Origin: an uncultured Shewanella sp.
Lineage (GTDB): Bacteria > Pseudomonadota > Gammaproteobacteria > Enterobacterales > Shewanellaceae
Assembly: GCF_947497935.1 (NCBI RefSeq)
Contig: NZ_CANMIO010000006.1
Span: 1-64,000 of the forward strand
DNA length: 64,000 nt
Direction: 5' to 3'
The notes beneath the pieces were generated by a model. The model did not search any database. It was given only the letters and a program-made list of their open reading frames with translations, and was not told where the DNA came from. Positions 20,166 through 30,375 of the stretch are shown piece by piece (the first letter of the stretch is position 1; every line of letters starts with the position of its first letter). The position numbers and the translations under genes were made by a program.

Positions 20166-21911
20166 TTACATCCGTTCTAAGGTTTCTAGACCAAGAAGGT
20201 TTAAGCCTTGTTTTAGTGTCTTAGCGGTAAGCTGTGACAATAATAAACGGCTCTTCTTCAACTCTTCCGTTTCTGCGGCCAATACTGGGCAAGCTTCGTA
20301 GAAACTTGAGAAGGCGCCAGCAAGTTCGAACAGGTAACCACAAAGTGCATGAGGCTGACCCTTGCCAACCATACGCGTCATGACTTCGCCAAACTGTGCC
20401 AGTTTAGTACCTAGATCTTTCTCTTTCTCATGATCAAGAATGATTTTCGCACCGCTTAAATCAACGTCTTGAGCACGTTTGAAGATCCCCGCTACGCGGG
20501 TATATGCATAAAGTAGGTAAGGTGCCGTGTTACCTTCGAAGCTCAGCATCTGCTCGAAGCTGAAGATGTAATCACTTGCACGGTTCTTAGAAAGGTCGGC
20601 GTACTTAACTGAGGCAATGCCGACAACACGGGCAATCTCAGCAAGCTCTGCTTCATCCATATCAGGATTCTTGCTACGAACAAGCTCTAAAGCACGAGTA
20701 TCGGCTTCTTTTAGCAAATCGATAAGCTTAACCACACCGCCAGAACGTGTCTTAAATGGACGACCATCTTCACCGTTCATGGTGCCAAAGCCCATGTGCT
20801 CGAAGCTCATCTCTTCGCGAACAAATTTAGCGGTTTTGGCTAGCTTAAACACTTGCTGGAAGTGCAACGCCTGACGTAAGTCTACGAAGTACAGTGCGCG
20901 GTCAGCATTGAGTACATTTGAGCGGTAACGCATGGCAGCTAAGTCGCTGGTGGCATAGAGGTAACCGCCATCGGCTTTTTGGATAATAACCGGTAGAGGC
21001 TCACCTTCTTTGTTCTTAAATTCGTCTTGGAATACAACTTTTGCGCCGTTGCTTTCAGACAATAGACCTTGTGAGTCTAAGTCAGCAACCACTTGTGCGA
21101 GGTCACTGTTATAAGCGCTTTCGCCGCGAACATCAGCGCGAGTCAAACTTACGCCTAGACGCTCATATAGCTCATGACAATGGCTTAGTGAGATATCATT
21201 AAATTCGCGCCATAGTTTGTTGCAGTACTCGTCGCCCGATTGCAGTTCAACGACTAGCTTACGTGCGCGAGTTGCAAATTCTTCTGACTCATCGAACCGC
21301 ACCTTAGCGGCGCGGTAGAATGTCTCTAGATCAGACAATTCCATCTTGGCTTGCTCGCCATTGGCGGCGCGTAGCTCTTCCATATAGGCAAGTAGCATAC
21401 CGAACTGAGTACCCCAGTCACCCACGTGGTTTTGGCGAATAACTTTGTGACCCATAAATTCAAGGGCGCGTACCACACTGTCACCGATAATGGTTGAACG
21501 TAGGTGACCTACGTGCATCTCTTTGGCTAGGTTTGGCGAAGAGTAATCGACAACAACAGTTTGTGATGCCGGTAATTTAATACCTAATGTGTCGCTGTTT
21601 AGTGCAACCATTAGCTGATTAGCTAAGGCGTTATCATCGATAAAGAAGTTGATAAAACCAGGGCCTGCGATCTCTACTTTCTCAACGTGAGCAGATTCTG
21701 GCAGGTTATCGATAAGTAGTTGTGCAATTTCACGTGGATTCTTGCCCGCAGCTTTAGTCAGCATCATTGCCAAGTTAGTTGCAAAATCACCGTGGCTCTT
21801 ATCTTTCGTTCGGTCGACTTGAATGCGAGCTTCAAAATCAGCAGGAACAATCCCTTGTTGTTTAAGGGCATTTAAAGATTCAGCGAGTAAAGATTGAGTA
21901 TGTGATTTCAT
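20166..21911 (-). CDS. argS: Arginyl-tRNA synthetase
   Basis: 581-aa class I synthetase. The N-terminal Add1 domain is followed by [19 protein letters not shown], the HIGH-type motif (HVGH). The KMSKS loop is degenerate ([10 protein letters not shown]), as is usual for ArgS. The C-terminal DALR anticodon-binding domain ends at [10 protein letters not shown]. It charges tRNA-Arg in the cytoplasm. Placed between priA and ftsN. Confidence 0.98.
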   Translation of the reverse strand: MKSHTQSLLAESLNALKQQGIVPADFEARIQVDRTKDKSHGDFATNLAMMLTKAAGKNPREIAQLLIDNLPESAHVEKVEIAGPGFINFFIDDNALANQLMVALNSDTLGIKLPASQTVVVDYSSPNLAKEMHVGHLRSTIIGDSVVRALEFMGHKVIRQNHVGDWGTQFGMLLAYMEELRAANGEQAKMELSDLETFYRAAKVRFDESEEFATRARKLVVELQSGDEYCNKLWREFNDISLSHCHELYERLGVSLTRADVRGESAYNSDLAQVVADLDSQGLLSESNGAKVVFQDEFKNKEGEPLPVIIQKADGGYLYATSDLAAMRYRSNVLNADRALYFVDLRQALHFQQVFKLAKTAKFVREEMSFEHMGFGTMNGEDGRPFKTRSGGVVKLIDLLKEADTRALELVRSKNPDMDEAELAEIARVVGIASVKYADLSKNRASDYIFSFEQMLSFEGNTAPYLLYAYTRVAGIFKRAQDVDLSGAKIILDHEKEKDLGTKLAQFGEVMTRMVGKGQPHALCGYLFELAGAFSSFYEACPVLAAETEELKKSRLLLSQLTAKTLKQGLNLLGLETLERM

Positions 21912-22035
21912 TGGCGTTTAATCGACACTTACATAAAGAAAATTAATAAGGGGTAACCGACTATTTTAGCCGCTAGTGGCGGTGAATTACTATCCTCTAG
22001 CGAATTTTTTCTGCATTGATATAGATAAAGTCGAT

Positions 22036-24231
22036 TTAAAGCAGATCCTGCGGGTCTCGATCTATGCTCCAACGACATTTTTTAGCCAGTGGCAGTTGCT
22101 CTATTTGAGGCAGTGCACGCTCAAATTCTAGCTGGAGTCTGTTACGGTTTTTTGTCTGAAATAATAGCTGGCGACGATATTTACCCGCTTTCCTATCCAG
22201 TGGCGCAGGCATAGGGCCAATCACTTCACACTCATCATCCTGCGGTAGCAAAGCACCTATTTGATTCAATAGATTATCGGCATCAATGGCTTGGTGGGCT
22301 TCGGCGCGGATAAGAATCATATGCCAAGCTGGTGGTAGTAAGGCTTGAGTACGTTCAAACAGTTGGTTGCGGGCAAATTCGCCGTAACCTTTGTGCATGA
22401 GCTCCCGTAGCATGGCGTTATCGCTTTGATGAGTCTGTAGCAGTACAGTGCCGGGTTTAGTAGCGCGGCCTGCACGACCCGATACCTGAGTGTAGAGCTG
22501 GCCGAATCGCTCAGGCGCTCTAAAGTCGGCGCTGAACAGGGCGCCATCTACATCGAGCAGGCCCACCAAGGTCACATCGGGGAAGTGATGGCCCTTGGCT
22601 AGCATCTGAGTGCCAACAAGTATTTTGTACTCGCCTTTGTGGATGGCATTGAGATGCTCTTCGAGCGACCCCTTGTTGCGAGTGGTATCTCTATCGATAC
22701 GCACCACTGGATGATTTGGGAACTCTTTTTCTAAAAATGAGGCCAGCTGCTCGGTACCCACACCTTGACCTGCCAGCATGGTGCTGCCGCAACTGTGGCA
22801 CTGTTTCGGAATAGCATATTGATTGCTGCAGTGATGACAGCGAATTTCGCCGAGAGCCTGATGAACGGTAAAGAAGGCGTCACAGCGGTCACACTCATGC
22901 AGGTGGCCACACTCATGGCAGATCAGCGCAGGGGCAAAGCCACGGCGATTTAGAAACAGAATAACTTGGTTGCCTGCATCGAGATGAATACGCATCTCAT
23001 TTAATAATGCGTGCGACATGCCCGAGCGTAGAGGTTGATTGCGAATATCGACAATACCCTGACGCACTTTTTCGGCCGCGCCGGCACGTTTGGCTAGCTG
23101 CAGATGCTGGTAGCGACCATTGAGTGCATTTTGCAGCGTTTCTAACGATGGTGTGGCTGTGCCTAAAATCACGGGGATCTGTTCAAGGTGACCACGCATC
23201 ACGGCTAAGTCTCGAGCGTGGTAACCCACACCTTCCTGTTGCTTGAAGCTCGAATCATGCTCTTCATCTAAGATAATCACCCCTGGGTAGGCCATAGGGG
23301 TAAATAGTGCCGAGCGGGTGCCAATGATAATCGCGGCTTCGGCCGACTTTGCCTGACGCCAGGCATCCAATCTTTGGTTGTCGGTTAGGCCTGAATGGAT
23401 CACCGCCACTTTGACATTGAACCTGCGTCTAAAACGGTTAATCGTTTGCGGTGTCAGACCTATTTCCGGCACGAGTACAAGCGCTTGTTTGCCCTGCTTT
23501 AACACGGTTTCGAGCATGGCGAGATAGACTTCGGTTTTGCCCGAGCCGGTAACGCCTTCGAGCAAGGTGCAGTGGTAGCCCTGCTGTTGGGTTAAGGTGG
23601 CAACAGCGATTGCTTGCTCAGGGTTGAGCCTGTGTGGCTCTTCTGTCATCTCAAGCTCACTGCGCCAGCTTAAGTCGGCTTCTAGAATGCGGGTTTTCTT
23701 CTCTATCCAACCTTTTTCATCTAAGGCTTTAACTGCCGCCTTGCTAAGTTCAAGGCTAGTGATTTCGCTAAGCTCTAAATCTCGCTCGCGTAGGCTGTGT
23801 AGCAACTTACGTTGCGCAGGAGCACGGTTTAGCTGATCAATATCCGCGGCTTTACCCGCCTCCGTTAGCGTCCAATAGCTGACGCTCGATGCTTTGACTT
23901 CGGCGCCTTTACGCAGTGCCACAGGAATAGCCTGCGATAGCATCTGCCCAAGACTACAAAAGTAATACCTTGCGGCCCAAGCGGTTAATTTATAGAGTGA
24001 TTCAGGTAGCAGCGGCTCAGTATCAAGAATGGCTACAATAGGCTTGATCTGTTTAGGCGTGAGCGAACAACTATCACTGGTAGCCGTAATGAGGCCGATG
24101 AGTTGTTGGCGACCAAATGGAACTTGTACACGCATGCCTTTTTGAGGCGTAATGGTGATATGTTCTGGCACTTGATAGCTAAAGTTTTGTCGCATTGGAA
24201 CGGGAAGTGCGACCTCAACAAACAAAGGCAT
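22036..24231 (-). CDS. priA: Primosomal protein N' (PriA helicase)
   Basis: 731-aa 3'-to-5' superfamily 2 helicase that reloads the replisome at stalled forks. The N-terminal 3'-DNA-binding domain is about 1-105. Walker A is GVTGSGKTEVY and the DEXH box is DEEHDSSFKQQ. Eight zinc cysteines occur between CHECGHLHECDRC and QCHSCGS. Helicase motifs V and VI include VGTQMLAKGHHFP and QVSGRAGR. The divergent gene at 24496 shares its upstream gap. Confidence 0.98.
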   Translation of the reverse strand: MPLFVEVALPVPMRQNFSYQVPEHITITPQKGMRVQVPFGRQQLIGLITATSDSCSLTPKQIKPIVAILDTEPLLPESLYKLTAWAARYYFCSLGQMLSQAIPVALRKGAEVKASSVSYWTLTEAGKAADIDQLNRAPAQRKLLHSLRERDLELSEITSLELSKAAVKALDEKGWIEKKTRILEADLSWRSELEMTEEPHRLNPEQAIAVATLTQQQGYHCTLLEGVTGSGKTEVYLAMLETVLKQGKQALVLVPEIGLTPQTINRFRRRFNVKVAVIHSGLTDNQRLDAWRQAKSAEAAIIIGTRSALFTPMAYPGVIILDEEHDSSFKQQEGVGYHARDLAVMRGHLEQIPVILGTATPSLETLQNALNGRYQHLQLAKRAGAAEKVRQGIVDIRNQPLRSGMSHALLNEMRIHLDAGNQVILFLNRRGFAPALICHECGHLHECDRCDAFFTVHQALGEIRCHHCSNQYAIPKQCHSCGSTMLAGQGVGTEQLASFLEKEFPNHPVVRIDRDTTRNKGSLEEHLNAIHKGEYKILVGTQMLAKGHHFPDVTLVGLLDVDGALFSADFRAPERFGQLYTQVSGRAGRATKPGTVLLQTHQSDNAMLRELMHKGYGEFARNQLFERTQALLPPAWHMILIRAEAHQAIDADNLLNQIGALLPQDDECEVIGPMPAPLDRKAGKYRRQLLFQTKNRNRLQLEFERALPQIEQLPLAKKCRWSIDRDPQDLL

Positions 24232-24495
24232 AGGATTACAGGCTCGAAAGGATACTGCCTTTAAGTGTACCGAGCCTATTTAATCAGAGCTAGCGACAAT
24301 TTATTTTATTAGTTATTGCACTTGCTTATCTAAGTTTTAGGTAGCAACAGTAGTGCCAAAATTATGGGACGATGTGAGCCAAAAGTCGTCACAGTACTTG
24401 CATCTAGTGCGATAAGTGTCGATGTTAATAGCTAAAATGTGCGATTTACGATTTATAACAATAACTAATAAACGATTTAACTAGGAAACACTTTA

Positions 24496-25224
24496 ATGAA
24501 AAGAGTCATATGGGCGTTAGCTGGCATGATGATGCTGTCAACAGCCCACGCGCAGGTGTCCCACGTGAGTATTAATGAGCGACAGTTTGAACTCGGCCAG
24601 CATCCCAGCCTAAAACTCAATATTGTTTCATCTCACAGTAACTTGAAGAAAGTGCAGTTTTCTATTCGTCAGGCGAGTGGTGAAGAACGACTCATTTCTA
24701 GGCCTTTGACTAGTTTTATGGTTGAGGTGACGGGTATCGAAGATGTCGTCGATAAAGATGCGCTATTAATTGTAAAGGAGTATCGAGTTAACCGCTGGTA
24801 TCAGGTCAAGAGGTTGAGCCTTTTTAACCCAAATACGCGGGAACTGGAAATGGACAGTCAACATAGCACGATGCGTTCTTTAACTGGTGAAAATAGAACC
24901 CAGTCCGAAGTAAAGGCGATGGCGCTAAAGAGTGGAGTTAGAGTTAGTGGTGCTGATGTCATCGTTAGCCGTGTAGATGACTGCCAAGTTGAGTTCAACG
25001 GTAAAGAGAGTCTGTGGCGCATCGCGAATCGACAGTCACAGCGCTGGGGAATTAGCCCTTACGGATCCATGCTGGCTATCTTTGAGGCGAACCCTAAGGC
25101 GTTTAACCGGCAGAGTATTCATGGCTTAAAAGCAAAGGCGAAGCTGGAATGTCCATCGATGACTACCTTGGAAAAGTATGCCGACGCTAAGGCTGCAGAG
25201 AAGCAGTTTGATGCAATGAAATAG
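24496..25224 (+). CDS. Secreted FimV-like protein
   Basis: 242 aa with a signal peptide ending at AHA (about residue 19). The N-terminal region (VSINERQFELGQHPSLKLNIVSSHSNLKKVQFSIR) resembles the beta-rich periplasmic start of FimV. The part near the C-terminus (ESLWRIANRQSQRWGISPYG, then MLAIFEANPKAF) matches the LysM-like segment of FimV. The long TPR cytoplasmic part and membrane helix of real FimV are missing. A peptidoglycan-binding role is inferred. Confidence 0.75.
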   Translation: MKRVIWALAGMMMLSTAHAQVSHVSINERQFELGQHPSLKLNIVSSHSNLKKVQFSIRQASGEERLISRPLTSFMVEVTGIEDVVDKDALLIVKEYRVNRWYQVKRLSLFNPNTRELEMDSQHSTMRSLTGENRTQSEVKAMALKSGVRVSGADVIVSRVDDCQVEFNGKESLWRIANRQSQRWGISPYGSMLAIFEANPKAFNRQSIHGLKAKAKLECPSMTTLEKYADAKAAEKQFDAMK

Positions 25225-25317
25225 CATTTTTAAGATGAGTATATAGACTCGGGCCTCCCTTAAGCGTAGGCTTTGCGCGGTGGCGAGAGATTATTTATTG
25301 ATCACGCATTGCATTGC

Positions 25318-25346
25318 TTGAATCTATCATTTATATGCTGTAGTAT
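25318..25346 (+). promoter_or_regulatory. Putative sigma-70 promoter of rpmE
   Basis: TTGAAT and TAGTAT hexamers with a 17-bp spacer, about 90 bp upstream of rpmE. Upstream TG bases add extended -10 character. Confidence 0.55.
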
Positions 25347-25373
25347 TCGCCGCCTAAATAATTTTATTAACTG

Positions 25374-25412
25374 CATGTGGTGTCCGACTTCGGGTTGGAA
25401 GAGCGACATGGC
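25374..25412 (+). promoter_or_regulatory. Putative L31 autoregulatory leader
   Basis: GTGTC pairs with GACAT around an inner stem CCGAC / GTTGG with a TTCG-containing loop and an unpaired AAGAGC. This compact structure before rpmE resembles the gammaproteobacterial L31 leader, where the ribosomal protein represses its own mRNA. Confidence 0.55.
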
Positions 25413-25432
25413 CTTTTACTGAGGTAATTCCA

Positions 25433-25645
25433 ATGAAACCAGGCATTCATCCTGATTATGCAGAAATCACTGCAACATGTACTTGTGGTAACGTTATCAA
25501 GATTAACTCTACTGTAGGTAAAGATTTACACCTAGACGTATGTGGTGCATGTCACCCATTCTACACTGGTACCCAGAAAGTTATGGATACTGGCGGACGT
25601 ATCGACAAGTTCAACAAGCGCTTTGGTGCACTTGGCAAGAAGTAA
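25433..25645 (+). CDS. rpmE: 50S ribosomal protein L31 (zinc-binding type)
   Basis: 70 aa. Starts [20 protein letters not shown] and ends [17 protein letters not shown]. Four cysteines (CTC and CGAC) mark the zinc-containing C+ paralogue, replaced by a C- form under zinc starvation in many bacteria. Good GAGG ribosome site; preceded by a structured leader and followed by a strong terminator, so it is a single-gene unit. Confidence 0.98.
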   Translation: MKPGIHPDYAEITATCTCGNVIKINSTVGKDLHLDVCGACHPFYTGTQKVMDTGGRIDKFNKRFGALGKK

Positions 25646-25662
25646 TTACTTCTGCAATGAAT

Positions 25663-25692
25663 TTAAAAAAGGCGCCTTCTGGCGCCTTTTTG
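25663..25692 (+). terminator. Terminator of rpmE
   Basis: GGCGCC-ttct-GGCGCC stem extended by A/T pairs and followed by TTTTT. Confidence 0.9.
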
Positions 25693-25852
25693 CTATCTGG
25701 AATAAGCGTTCAAACTGCGCATTAGTCTTACACTGTCGGATAGCTATCGGTCGTGGGATTGTGATACTTTCAAACTTTTACAGAGTGGCATTAGTGTATC
25801 TATGCTTTTCGTGAGCCAAGAAAGGGAATGCTTTTAAAGGGAGAGCTGTGAC

Positions 25853-26626
25853 ATGAGGCTAATAAAAATATTGGCAGTCATACTGTTAGCTTTGCAGGCT
25901 TTTACGCTGCAAGCGAGTCAGTGCATCCCAACTCAGTTTGATGAAACTGTTACTCTAGATTACGTTAATGATGGCGATACCCTCACCTTAACCGATGGTC
26001 GACTGCTCCGTCTTATAGGTATCGATTCGCCTGAAATCGATTTTAAATTTCCTATACTTTCTCAGCCTTACGCGAATTCTGCAAAAGAGTATCTATCGGA
26101 TAGGATTAAACCCGGTCAAACTCTGTTACTGGCTTTTGATAAGCGGCGCTTAGATCCTTTTGGGCGTACACTCGCCTATGTTTACACGAAAGAATTACAG
26201 CATCTGCAAGAGTTGATGCTAGCTAATGGCTATGCCAAGGCAAGAGTCTATCAGAATGATTATTTTTGGCATTGTTTGAGTCAAATAGAGCAAGTTGCCC
26301 GCGAAAATCAAGTGGGACTTTGGGGGCTTAAAGATTACCAAGCTAGATCAACGGATGCACTTTCACGCAATGATACAAATAAATGGCTAGAGGTCGGAGG
26401 TGTGGTCACTGGTTATGAAAGAAAAGGTCAAAATTTTGAGCTTAATATCGACAATAACTTAGTGGTGATGATGTCTCAGCAAGATATTGGTAAGTTTAGT
26501 AACATTTTAACGCTAGATCTGCTCGGAACTGGCGTAATTGTCCGGGGGGAGTTGTATTTTTCTTACGGTAAATATCGGCTAAATGCGACGCATCCATCCC
26601 AGATAACCATGAAAAATAGGCCTTAG
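25853..26626 (+). CDS. Secreted thermonuclease-like protein (SNase fold)
   Basis: 257 aa with a signal peptide ending at LQA (about residue 21). The staphylococcal nuclease-like domain (about 32-165) has the family landmarks DYVNDGDTLTLTDGRLLRLIGIDSPE, FDKRRLDPFGRTLAYVY and LANGYAKARVY. The catalytic Arg/Glu pattern looks preserved. A C-terminal beta-rich part of about 85 aa (VGGVVTGYERKGQNFELNI) may bind nucleic acid. Likely an exported Ca-dependent nuclease. Stand-alone gene. Confidence 0.88.
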   Translation: MRLIKILAVILLALQAFTLQASQCIPTQFDETVTLDYVNDGDTLTLTDGRLLRLIGIDSPEIDFKFPILSQPYANSAKEYLSDRIKPGQTLLLAFDKRRLDPFGRTLAYVYTKELQHLQELMLANGYAKARVYQNDYFWHCLSQIEQVARENQVGLWGLKDYQARSTDALSRNDTNKWLEVGGVVTGYERKGQNFELNIDNNLVVMMSQQDIGKFSNILTLDLLGTGVIVRGELYFSYGKYRLNATHPSQITMKNRP

Positions 26627-26830
26627 GAATAATATATAGCGATAAAGTTAAAAAATGAGAAGAACTTATTTGAAATGACCTGAGATTCAAGTATCTTAGC
26701 GGCTATCAACTAACTGTTTTTTGCTCAATAAAAGTACATTGAAAATGTATCTTTCTTGAACAGAGTGATTAACCTTTTAGTTGTCGACCTTTCGCTCAGG
26801 ATATTATTAGTCGCACTCAGGATTAGAAAA

Positions 26831-28081
26831 ATGGCAGATCTTCGTCAACAAGCCCTCGATTATCATGAATTCCCCGTTCCAGGCAAAACAGCAGTTTGCC
26901 TAACTAAGCCAGCAGAAACCAGCATGGACCTCGCCTTAGCATATAGTCCAGGCGTAGCTGAACCTGTCCGTGAAATTGCGGCTAATCCAGACAATGCATA
27001 CCGCTTTACAGGTAAGGGCAATACTGTTGCTGTTATCTCAAATGGTACGGCAATCTTAGGTTTAGGTAATTTAGGCCCATTAGCCTCTAAGCCTGTAATG
27101 GAAGGTAAAGCGCTACTTTTCAAACACTTTGCGAATATCGATGCGACAGACATTGAAGTTAAACACAGAACGTCTGAAGAGTTCATCAACACAGTTGAAG
27201 CGATTGCCGACACGTTTGGTGGTATTAACCTTGAAGATATCAAGGCTCCAGAGTGTTTTGAGATTGAAAAAGCACTGATTGAACGTTGTAACGTACCAGT
27301 GTTCCACGATGATCAGCATGGTACTGCGATTGTAACTGCGGCTGGTATGATCAACGCTCTTGAAATTCAAGGCAAGTCTATCGAAGAAGCCGTGTTTGTA
27401 TGTATGGGCGCCGGCGCAGCTGCTATCGCCTGTATGACTATGATTGTGAACTGTGGTGCTCAGCGCGAAAACGTTTACATGCTAGATAGAAAAGGCGTTA
27501 TTCATACTCGTCGTGACGACATTAACGAGTATAAGGCGCTATTTGCCAACAACACTGACAAGCGTACTCTGCAAGATGTAATTAAAGGCGCAGACGTCTT
27601 CCTGGGTCTTTCAGGCCCAGATGTATTAGGCGCTGAAGATGTGGCAATGATGGCCGATAACCCAGTTATTTTTGCTTGCTCTAACCCAGATCCTGAAATC
27701 AAGCCTGAGCTGGCTCACGATGTACGTAAAGATTTGATAATGGGCACGGGTCGTAGTGACTACCCTAACCAGGTTAACAATGTACTTTGCTTCCCATTCA
27801 TTTTCCGTGGCGCGCTAGATGTTCGCGCTTCATGTATCAATGATGAGATGAAGATTGCAGCTGTACACGCTATCGCCGCGTTGGCGAAAGAGCCTGTTCC
27901 TGCGTCAGTGCTTGCAGCATACCCAAATGTTGACTCTCTAGAATTTGGTCCTGAGTACGTGATCCCTAAACCAATCGATGCACGTCTTCTTCCAAACGTG
28001 GCTAAAGCCGTTGCTATTGCAGCGATTGAGTCGGGTGTTGCGACAATTAAAGAGCTACCTGAAGGCTACATGGAGTCTTAA
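26831..28081 (+). CDS. Malate dehydrogenase (oxaloacetate-decarboxylating), malic enzyme
   Basis: 416 aa from the ATG at 26831 (MADLRQQALDYHEFPVPGK). An in-frame TTG 75 bp upstream gives a hydrophobic lead unlike the family, so it was not used. Converts malate to pyruvate and CO2. Signatures: LALAYSPGVAEPVREIA, GLGNLGPLASKPVMEGKALL, VPVFHDDQHGTAIV and the Rossmann segment VFVCMGAGAAAIAC. It lacks the C-terminal phosphotransacetylase domain of E. coli MaeB, so it belongs to the short form. Closed by a terminator. Confidence 0.94.
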   Translation: MADLRQQALDYHEFPVPGKTAVCLTKPAETSMDLALAYSPGVAEPVREIAANPDNAYRFTGKGNTVAVISNGTAILGLGNLGPLASKPVMEGKALLFKHFANIDATDIEVKHRTSEEFINTVEAIADTFGGINLEDIKAPECFEIEKALIERCNVPVFHDDQHGTAIVTAAGMINALEIQGKSIEEAVFVCMGAGAAAIACMTMIVNCGAQRENVYMLDRKGVIHTRRDDINEYKALFANNTDKRTLQDVIKGADVFLGLSGPDVLGAEDVAMMADNPVIFACSNPDPEIKPELAHDVRKDLIMGTGRSDYPNQVNNVLCFPFIFRGALDVRASCINDEMKIAAVHAIAALAKEPVPASVLAAYPNVDSLEFGPEYVIPKPIDARLLPNVAKAVAIAAIESGVATIKELPEGYMES

Positions 28082-28103
28082 TCACTTCGTGCTATGTCAT
28101 AAA

Positions 28104-28130
28104 ATAAGGGCCTAAGGGCCCTTTTTTGTT
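28104..28130 (+). terminator. Terminator of the malic enzyme gene
   Basis: AAGGGCC / GGCCCTT arms with a 4-nt loop and a six-base T run. Confidence 0.88.
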
Positions 28131-28251
28131 GCCGAGAGTTTTTCGATTACTGTATAACTGAGGGATAGGTTGCCTTAATCTGCATTTTCCATCATCTTGC
28201 TATGGATAAAGCAGATTTAGACAATAAAAAGATCCTGCAGGAAGCGGACTG

Positions 28252-30159
28252 ATGAAACTGACTCGAATTCTAACTAAAAAATTGACTAGCTTTTGGCTGA
28301 TGTCACTCGCCGGTGTGGCATTTATCAGCTTCTTGACTGCCATGGTTAGCTTTATTCAACTAACTTACACCTTTCAGCAGCAAAAGGTGACCGAACTAGA
28401 AACCCTCATTGAGCAGCAGTTTTCTCAGCAAGCGGGTGACCCCCTAGACGCATGGTTAACGCCTTTACTGCGCGCTTATCGAGCAAATTCTTTTACTTTA
28501 TCCCAAAGCAACCAACCCATTTTTAAATATTTGCCGTCGACACCTACAAAAGGAGGCGTTCACTACCAGAGCTCCCTAGCCGATGGAAAGTTAATGATGA
28601 AGCTCACCTTGCCTCAGCCATTTAGTAAAGCCGATGTGAGTTGGGGTGAACTCTTGATCATCATCATAGGCTGCACGGCGGTATTTGTGTTTGTTCGCTT
28701 CGGTTTTCGTTGGTTTTCGGTGCACCTCACCGGTATTGAGGATCTGGCGCTACGCTCCAGTCTGATCCTGTCGGGTAAGCATGATAAGGCACTGGCAGAA
28801 AAGGGCGATGGTAAGCCTAGATTAATCAATCGAGCACTCACGCACCTACTGTTAGAGTTAGATGATGCCCATAAAGAGCGGGCACGCTTCGATCAGTTTA
28901 TTCGCTCAAATACCTTTCTCGATGCCAGTACCGGTATTGGTAATCGTCTGTTTTTGAAAAATCGACTCGATGCCCTCAGTAATCACTCGGGGATGATGAC
29001 GCCAGGGGTATTGTATCTATTAGAGATGGAAGATTTGGACCTGTTAAGCAATGAGCTTGGCGAATACCAGATTGATGAGCTGTTATCTCAATTAATTGCC
29101 ACTATTAATCAAATTTTAGGGGATAAGGCCAACAGTATTTTCTCCCGACGTTCATACAATCAATTTGCCGTGATTGTACCGCAGATCTCGCAGCACGAAG
29201 CCGATCAGCTAGTGGCTAAGCTATTGCGCTTAGTCTTGAGTCAGATGAATGCCCTCGTTCCGCTGCCAGATGATTGTTTCCATATCGGCGGCGCATACTT
29301 TAAGGTCGGAGACGATAAGGATGCGTTAGTCGAAGAGGCGGAGCTGGCATTGCGCTCGGCGCAGTTTCAAGGCAGTAGCAGTTGGTTTATGTATGATAAA
29401 GGCGCTGTTGATGGGGATTTGTCGAAAGGTTCTGTGCGTTGGCGTAGCTTTCTCGAAAACGTTTTGGTTAGCAAACGGATTTTCTTGTTTTCACAGCCAG
29501 TTGTGGACAGTGACTCCCATGCTCATCATCAAGAGGTAACCTGCCGATTACGCGATACACAGGGTAACCTTGTCAGAGCCACACTGTTTCTACCCATGGC
29601 AATAAAGTGTGGTCTAACCCCGCAAATTGAGCGTCAGGTCATAGAGATGGTTCTGTTTGATCTGTTGCCAAAACATAAGGATAACAGTCTCAAGTTTAGT
29701 ATTAACTTAAGCTTAGATACCTTGAACAGTCGTGCTTTTGTGCGCTGGTTGAAGACCACACTACTCGAATATCGTCATCTAGCCCCAAGGCTTATCTTTG
29801 AGGTGAATGAAGATATCTTAGTGAACCATCAGGAGCAGCTCGTAGCACCCTTGGAAATGCTCAATAAAATGGGGGCTAGCATCAGTGTCGATCGTGTGGG
29901 ACAACAGGTGGTTAGTACTGAGTATATTCACCATTATCCCATCTCATTAATCAAGCTTCATCGTTCTATCGTGAATCAAATCCATTTGCGTGCCGAGAAT
30001 CAATTGTTTGTTCGGAGCCTGATTGCAGGTCTGTTTCGAACGGGAGTGCAGGTGTGTGCAGAAGGAGTGGAAGTATTCGAGGAGTGGCAAACCCTGCAAA
30101 TTTTAGGGGTGAGTGCGGGTCAGGGAAGCTTCTTTAGTGAACCGATCGAAGAAGTATAG
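28252..30159 (+). CDS. csrD: RNase E specificity factor CsrD / MshH, degenerate GGDEF-EAL
   Basis: 635 aa. Two membrane helices (about 16-38 and 128-148) flank a periplasmic domain; then a HAMP-like/coiled region, a GGDEF-like domain (about 225-380) and an EAL-like domain (about 400-630). The GGDEF box is replaced by RRSYNQF and the EAL glutamate site by EVTCRL, so neither synthesis nor breakdown of c-di-GMP is expected. In E. coli CsrD directs RNase E decay of CsrB/C RNAs; in Vibrio this gene is mshH, first of the msh cluster, as here. Confidence 0.92.
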   Translation: MKLTRILTKKLTSFWLMSLAGVAFISFLTAMVSFIQLTYTFQQQKVTELETLIEQQFSQQAGDPLDAWLTPLLRAYRANSFTLSQSNQPIFKYLPSTPTKGGVHYQSSLADGKLMMKLTLPQPFSKADVSWGELLIIIIGCTAVFVFVRFGFRWFSVHLTGIEDLALRSSLILSGKHDKALAEKGDGKPRLINRALTHLLLELDDAHKERARFDQFIRSNTFLDASTGIGNRLFLKNRLDALSNHSGMMTPGVLYLLEMEDLDLLSNELGEYQIDELLSQLIATINQILGDKANSIFSRRSYNQFAVIVPQISQHEADQLVAKLLRLVLSQMNALVPLPDDCFHIGGAYFKVGDDKDALVEEAELALRSAQFQGSSSWFMYDKGAVDGDLSKGSVRWRSFLENVLVSKRIFLFSQPVVDSDSHAHHQEVTCRLRDTQGNLVRATLFLPMAIKCGLTPQIERQVIEMVLFDLLPKHKDNSLKFSINLSLDTLNSRAFVRWLKTTLLEYRHLAPRLIFEVNEDILVNHQEQLVAPLEMLNKMGASISVDRVGQQVVSTEYIHHYPISLIKLHRSIVNQIHLRAENQLFVRSLIAGLFRTGVQVCAEGVEVFEEWQTLQILGVSAGQGSFFSEPIEEV

Positions 30160-30173
30160 TTTGTTTCATTTTT

Positions 30174-30192
30174 GTGTGTGATTGTTACACAC
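30174..30192. promoter_or_regulatory. 19-bp palindrome upstream of mshI
   Basis: Near-perfect palindrome GTGTGTGA-ttg-TTACACAC, 180 bp before mshI and 12 bp after csrD. An operator or a small stem; it does not fit the spacing of a CRP site. Confidence 0.35.
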
Positions 30193-30320
30193 CATTCCTA
30201 AATTGGGGCTTTATCTATAATTATCAGGGATAAGTCGCTACACTAATGGCATAATAAGTGCCTTGCGCTGTTTAGATAAGTTTTCACAGTCGTAAATAAA
30301 TAAATTTAAGTGGTCATCTG

Positions 30321-30354
30321 AATCTTACAAGTTCATCTAGATAAGATTTTTTGA
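30321..30354 (+). terminator. Terminator-like hairpin in the mshI leader
   Basis: AATCTTA / TAAGATT arms, 14-nt loop, then TTTTT, ending 22 bp before the mshI start. An AT-rich stem, so weak; could end csrD transcripts or attenuate the msh operon. Confidence 0.4.
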
Positions 30355-30375
30355 TAATTTTTAAGGCATAGATAA

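Noticed and set aside
26756..26830. Upstream TTG extension of the malic enzyme
   Set aside because: The added residues are hydrophobic and not family-like; ATG 26831 gives the conserved start.
30174..30192. CRP binding site before mshI
   Set aside because: The palindrome is of odd length, so the TGTGA-N6-TCACA spacing is not met.
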